A stretch of DNA of 54,061 nucleotides from Spongospora subterranea. Its lineage: Eukaryota; Endomyxa; Phytomyxea; Plasmodiophorida; Plasmodiophoridae. Below, in pieces: positions 52,639 to 54,061 of this stretch. The position numbers and the translations under genes are program-made. Within the stretch, counting starts at the first letter, position 1; each line of letters begins with the position of its first letter. Below the pieces are notes generated by a model, which was given only the letters and a program-made list of their open reading frames with translations, had not been told where the DNA came from and made no database searches. Location: the NCBI GenBank assembly GCA_900404475.1, contig OUQQ01000053.1, forward strand, positions 1 to 54,061. The letters run 5' to 3'.

Positions 52639-53626
52639 GATCATTGGGTGGGGGTCGTTGTCGATCACAAACGTGTTTCGGAGGTTTTAGAACCGATTAT
52701 GGACGAACACACGCGATGATCGAGAGTATCTCTCGCTCGCTCTGTTTGTCTCTCTCACTCTCTCTTTCCTCTCTCGGCCACATGTTCAGGTACTCGATCA
52801 TATCGGGGCGGGCCTGTTAATATCCCCTGGGAATATCTTCGACCCTCTGATTGGGGCTGTGTATGTTGGACCACAATGTCGTCCCGGTTTGGTCGCAGAT
52901 CTCGCCGACCCAAGGCAATGGGTGTTGACGGGAACGCCCCGGCGATCACCTTCTCCCCATCTCCACCGATCTCCTCTCGACAAGAAACAATCGATTCGTT
53001 GATCGTCCTCTGTCGTTCCCCGATCACGGTTATCGCCCTCGCCATTTACATCATCGCTTGGCCCAATGTCTCTCCTGCTCCGACGTACTTGGGCAATCCC
53101 GCAGATGATGATGACCGTTGTCAATAATTTGATCTGCCTATTAGGTGGACGTTGGGGTTATTGGAACGTCCCCGCTTCCTGAGCCGGGTTTTATATCGGA
53201 CCGGACGGCTGTACTTTGAAGCCACTTGGACGTCGGTCTAGAATTCCCTCGACCTCCCGATTCCTGCTCGAAATTGTTTAACACAGTTCGCGCCTGAACC
53301 TCTCTCGTGACCATAGGTCGCTAACAATGTCTGTAATTATTTCAAACTGAGCCACTTGCCGGACGCCATTCCGATCCAAGTGCTGATAAATTCAGGATCC
53401 ATCATGCAAACGAATCAACAAATTGACGGCAAATGGTCTCTTCGTGTGTTCGGCAATAATTTGTGTTTCGTCCCACAAATCCTTGAATCGAGTACTTGAA
53501 TCACATATGGGCTCACCAGCTTGTCGAGAAATCCGTCCAAAACGCTCCTGTATTTTCAATATAAGGCTTGCTGTACACCCGGTTGGTCTTGATCAGCCGC
53601 CCCTGACCGTATAGGGCTCCGACACC
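52639..53626. other. Spacer right of the RPEL gene
   Basis: A CT-rich tract near 52730-52776 (CTCTCGCTCGCTCTG..., CTCTCACTCTCTC) lies 100 nt upstream of the RPEL start and may be part of its promoter. The remainder shows no gene until the hairpin. Confidence 0.45.
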
Positions 53627-53990
53627 ATTCGAGAAAGTTTCGTTCTCAGTATCAAACTCGATCTTCGTCGTTCCGAACCATACTACGGCCACTCTGGATG
53701 ACGACTTGTATGGTACTCGTGCATCAGACAATCAAGTTAAAACGATTTCCAATCGGAAGTCTGACAAAGCAAGCCTCGCCGGCGAAATCTGATCCCGAGT
53801 GTAATCCTGAACAACGCGTCGGCGATGACGTCAGCACAATGGCCTTCTTTGTCAGACTTCCGATTGGAAATCGTTTTAACTTGATTGTCTGATGTACGAG
53901 TACCATACAAGTCATCATCCAGAGTGGCCTTAGTATGGTTCGGAACGACGAAGATCGAGTTTGATACTGAGAACGTAACTTTCTCGAATG
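53627..53990. repeat. Near-perfect long inverted repeat (hairpin), arms ~145 bp
   Basis: The left arm (about 53627-53772) and the right arm (about 53845-53990) are reverse complements with few differences. Exact shared blocks include AATCAAGTTAAAACGATTTC, GAGTACCATACAAGTCATC (one mismatch) and GATCTTCGTCGTTCCGAACC. The loop is about 70 nt. As a signature, overlapping frames on the two strands encode almost the same peptide (TTCMVLVHQTIKLKRFPIGS). One arm outside the hairpin frame (minus 53513-53731) reads AVVWFGTTKIEFDTENETF, so the arms may derive from a duplicated coding fragment. Consistent with a MITE/foldback element or a recent inverted duplication. The window ends soon after the right arm. 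Confidence 0.85.
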
Positions 53991-54061
53991 CAGTCAAGTT
54001 CGGGGTCATATCACGCTGTGAGCTCCAGCTGTTAGCGCCCATATTCCCACGATTGGAAGGA

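Overview
The window looks like nuclear DNA of a compact, intron-rich unicellular eukaryote. Almost every gene has short GT...AG introns of about 50-70 nt, and the families are eukaryotic throughout: V-ATPase subunit d, the proteasome chaperone PSMD5/S5B, the spliceosomal Myb protein Cdc5/Cef1, TAPT1, a DENN/SPA (Afi1) protein, an SMCHD1-type GHKL ATPase and RPEL actin-binding repeats. The lineage cannot be fixed from sequence alone. The Afi1-type SPA protein and the FMP30-like layout of the NAPE-PLD enzyme point towards relatives of fungi. The beta-4-galactosyltransferase, the HIR-type SPFH protein, RPEL and SMCHD1 are unusual for true fungi. An early-diverging holomycote or another free-living or parasitic protist is plausible. 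No virus, CRISPR array or bacterial operon was seen.

Layout. 1-3.3 kb: a short tandem repeat, a Nudix hydrolase (+) and a GT7 galactosyltransferase (-). 3.3-5.5 kb: no confident gene, one decayed inverted repeat. 5.5-9.2 kb: an APC amino-acid transporter (+) converging on an OFA-type MFS transporter (-). 9.6-17.0 kb: one very intron-rich SMCHD1-like gene (+). 17.0-18.4 kb: a membrane-anchored CE4-fold protein lacking its catalytic histidines (-). 18.4-20.3 kb: gene-free, with a Ty3-like pol fragment in inverted copies. 20.3-28.4 kb: Afi1-like DENN protein, V-ATPase d, NAPE-PLD (-) and TAPT1. 28.5-38.2 kb: aspartic protease (-), HIR/SPFH protein, PSMD5, secretory Hsp20 (-), CBS-pair protein (-), CCDC66/CSPP1-like coiled-coil protein. 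38.2-40.9 kb: a 40-bp tandem repeat, then Cdc5/Cef1. 40.9-43.8 kb: two decayed mobile-element copies head to head. 43.8-54 kb: a more GC-rich stretch with fewer genes: a PEX1-like AAA ATPase (-), an unrecognised coiled-coil protein (-), an RPEL protein (-) and a near-perfect hairpin of about 145-bp arms at the right end.

Functional links are housekeeping rather than one pathway: membrane transport and acidification (APC, MFS, V-ATPase), secretory and vesicle traffic (Afi1, TAPT1, secreted protease, galactosyltransferase, Hsp20), proteostasis (PSMD5, Hsp20), lipid metabolism (NAPE-PLD), chromatin (SMCHD1), splicing (Cdc5) and cytoskeleton (RPEL, CCDC66-like). Convergent gene pairs are packed very tightly at their 3' ends (18, 27 and about 40 bp apart). 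Exon boundaries were worked out by hand from reading frame, GT/AG sites and family motifs. The ones given with coordinates are well supported; transcript data would settle the rest.
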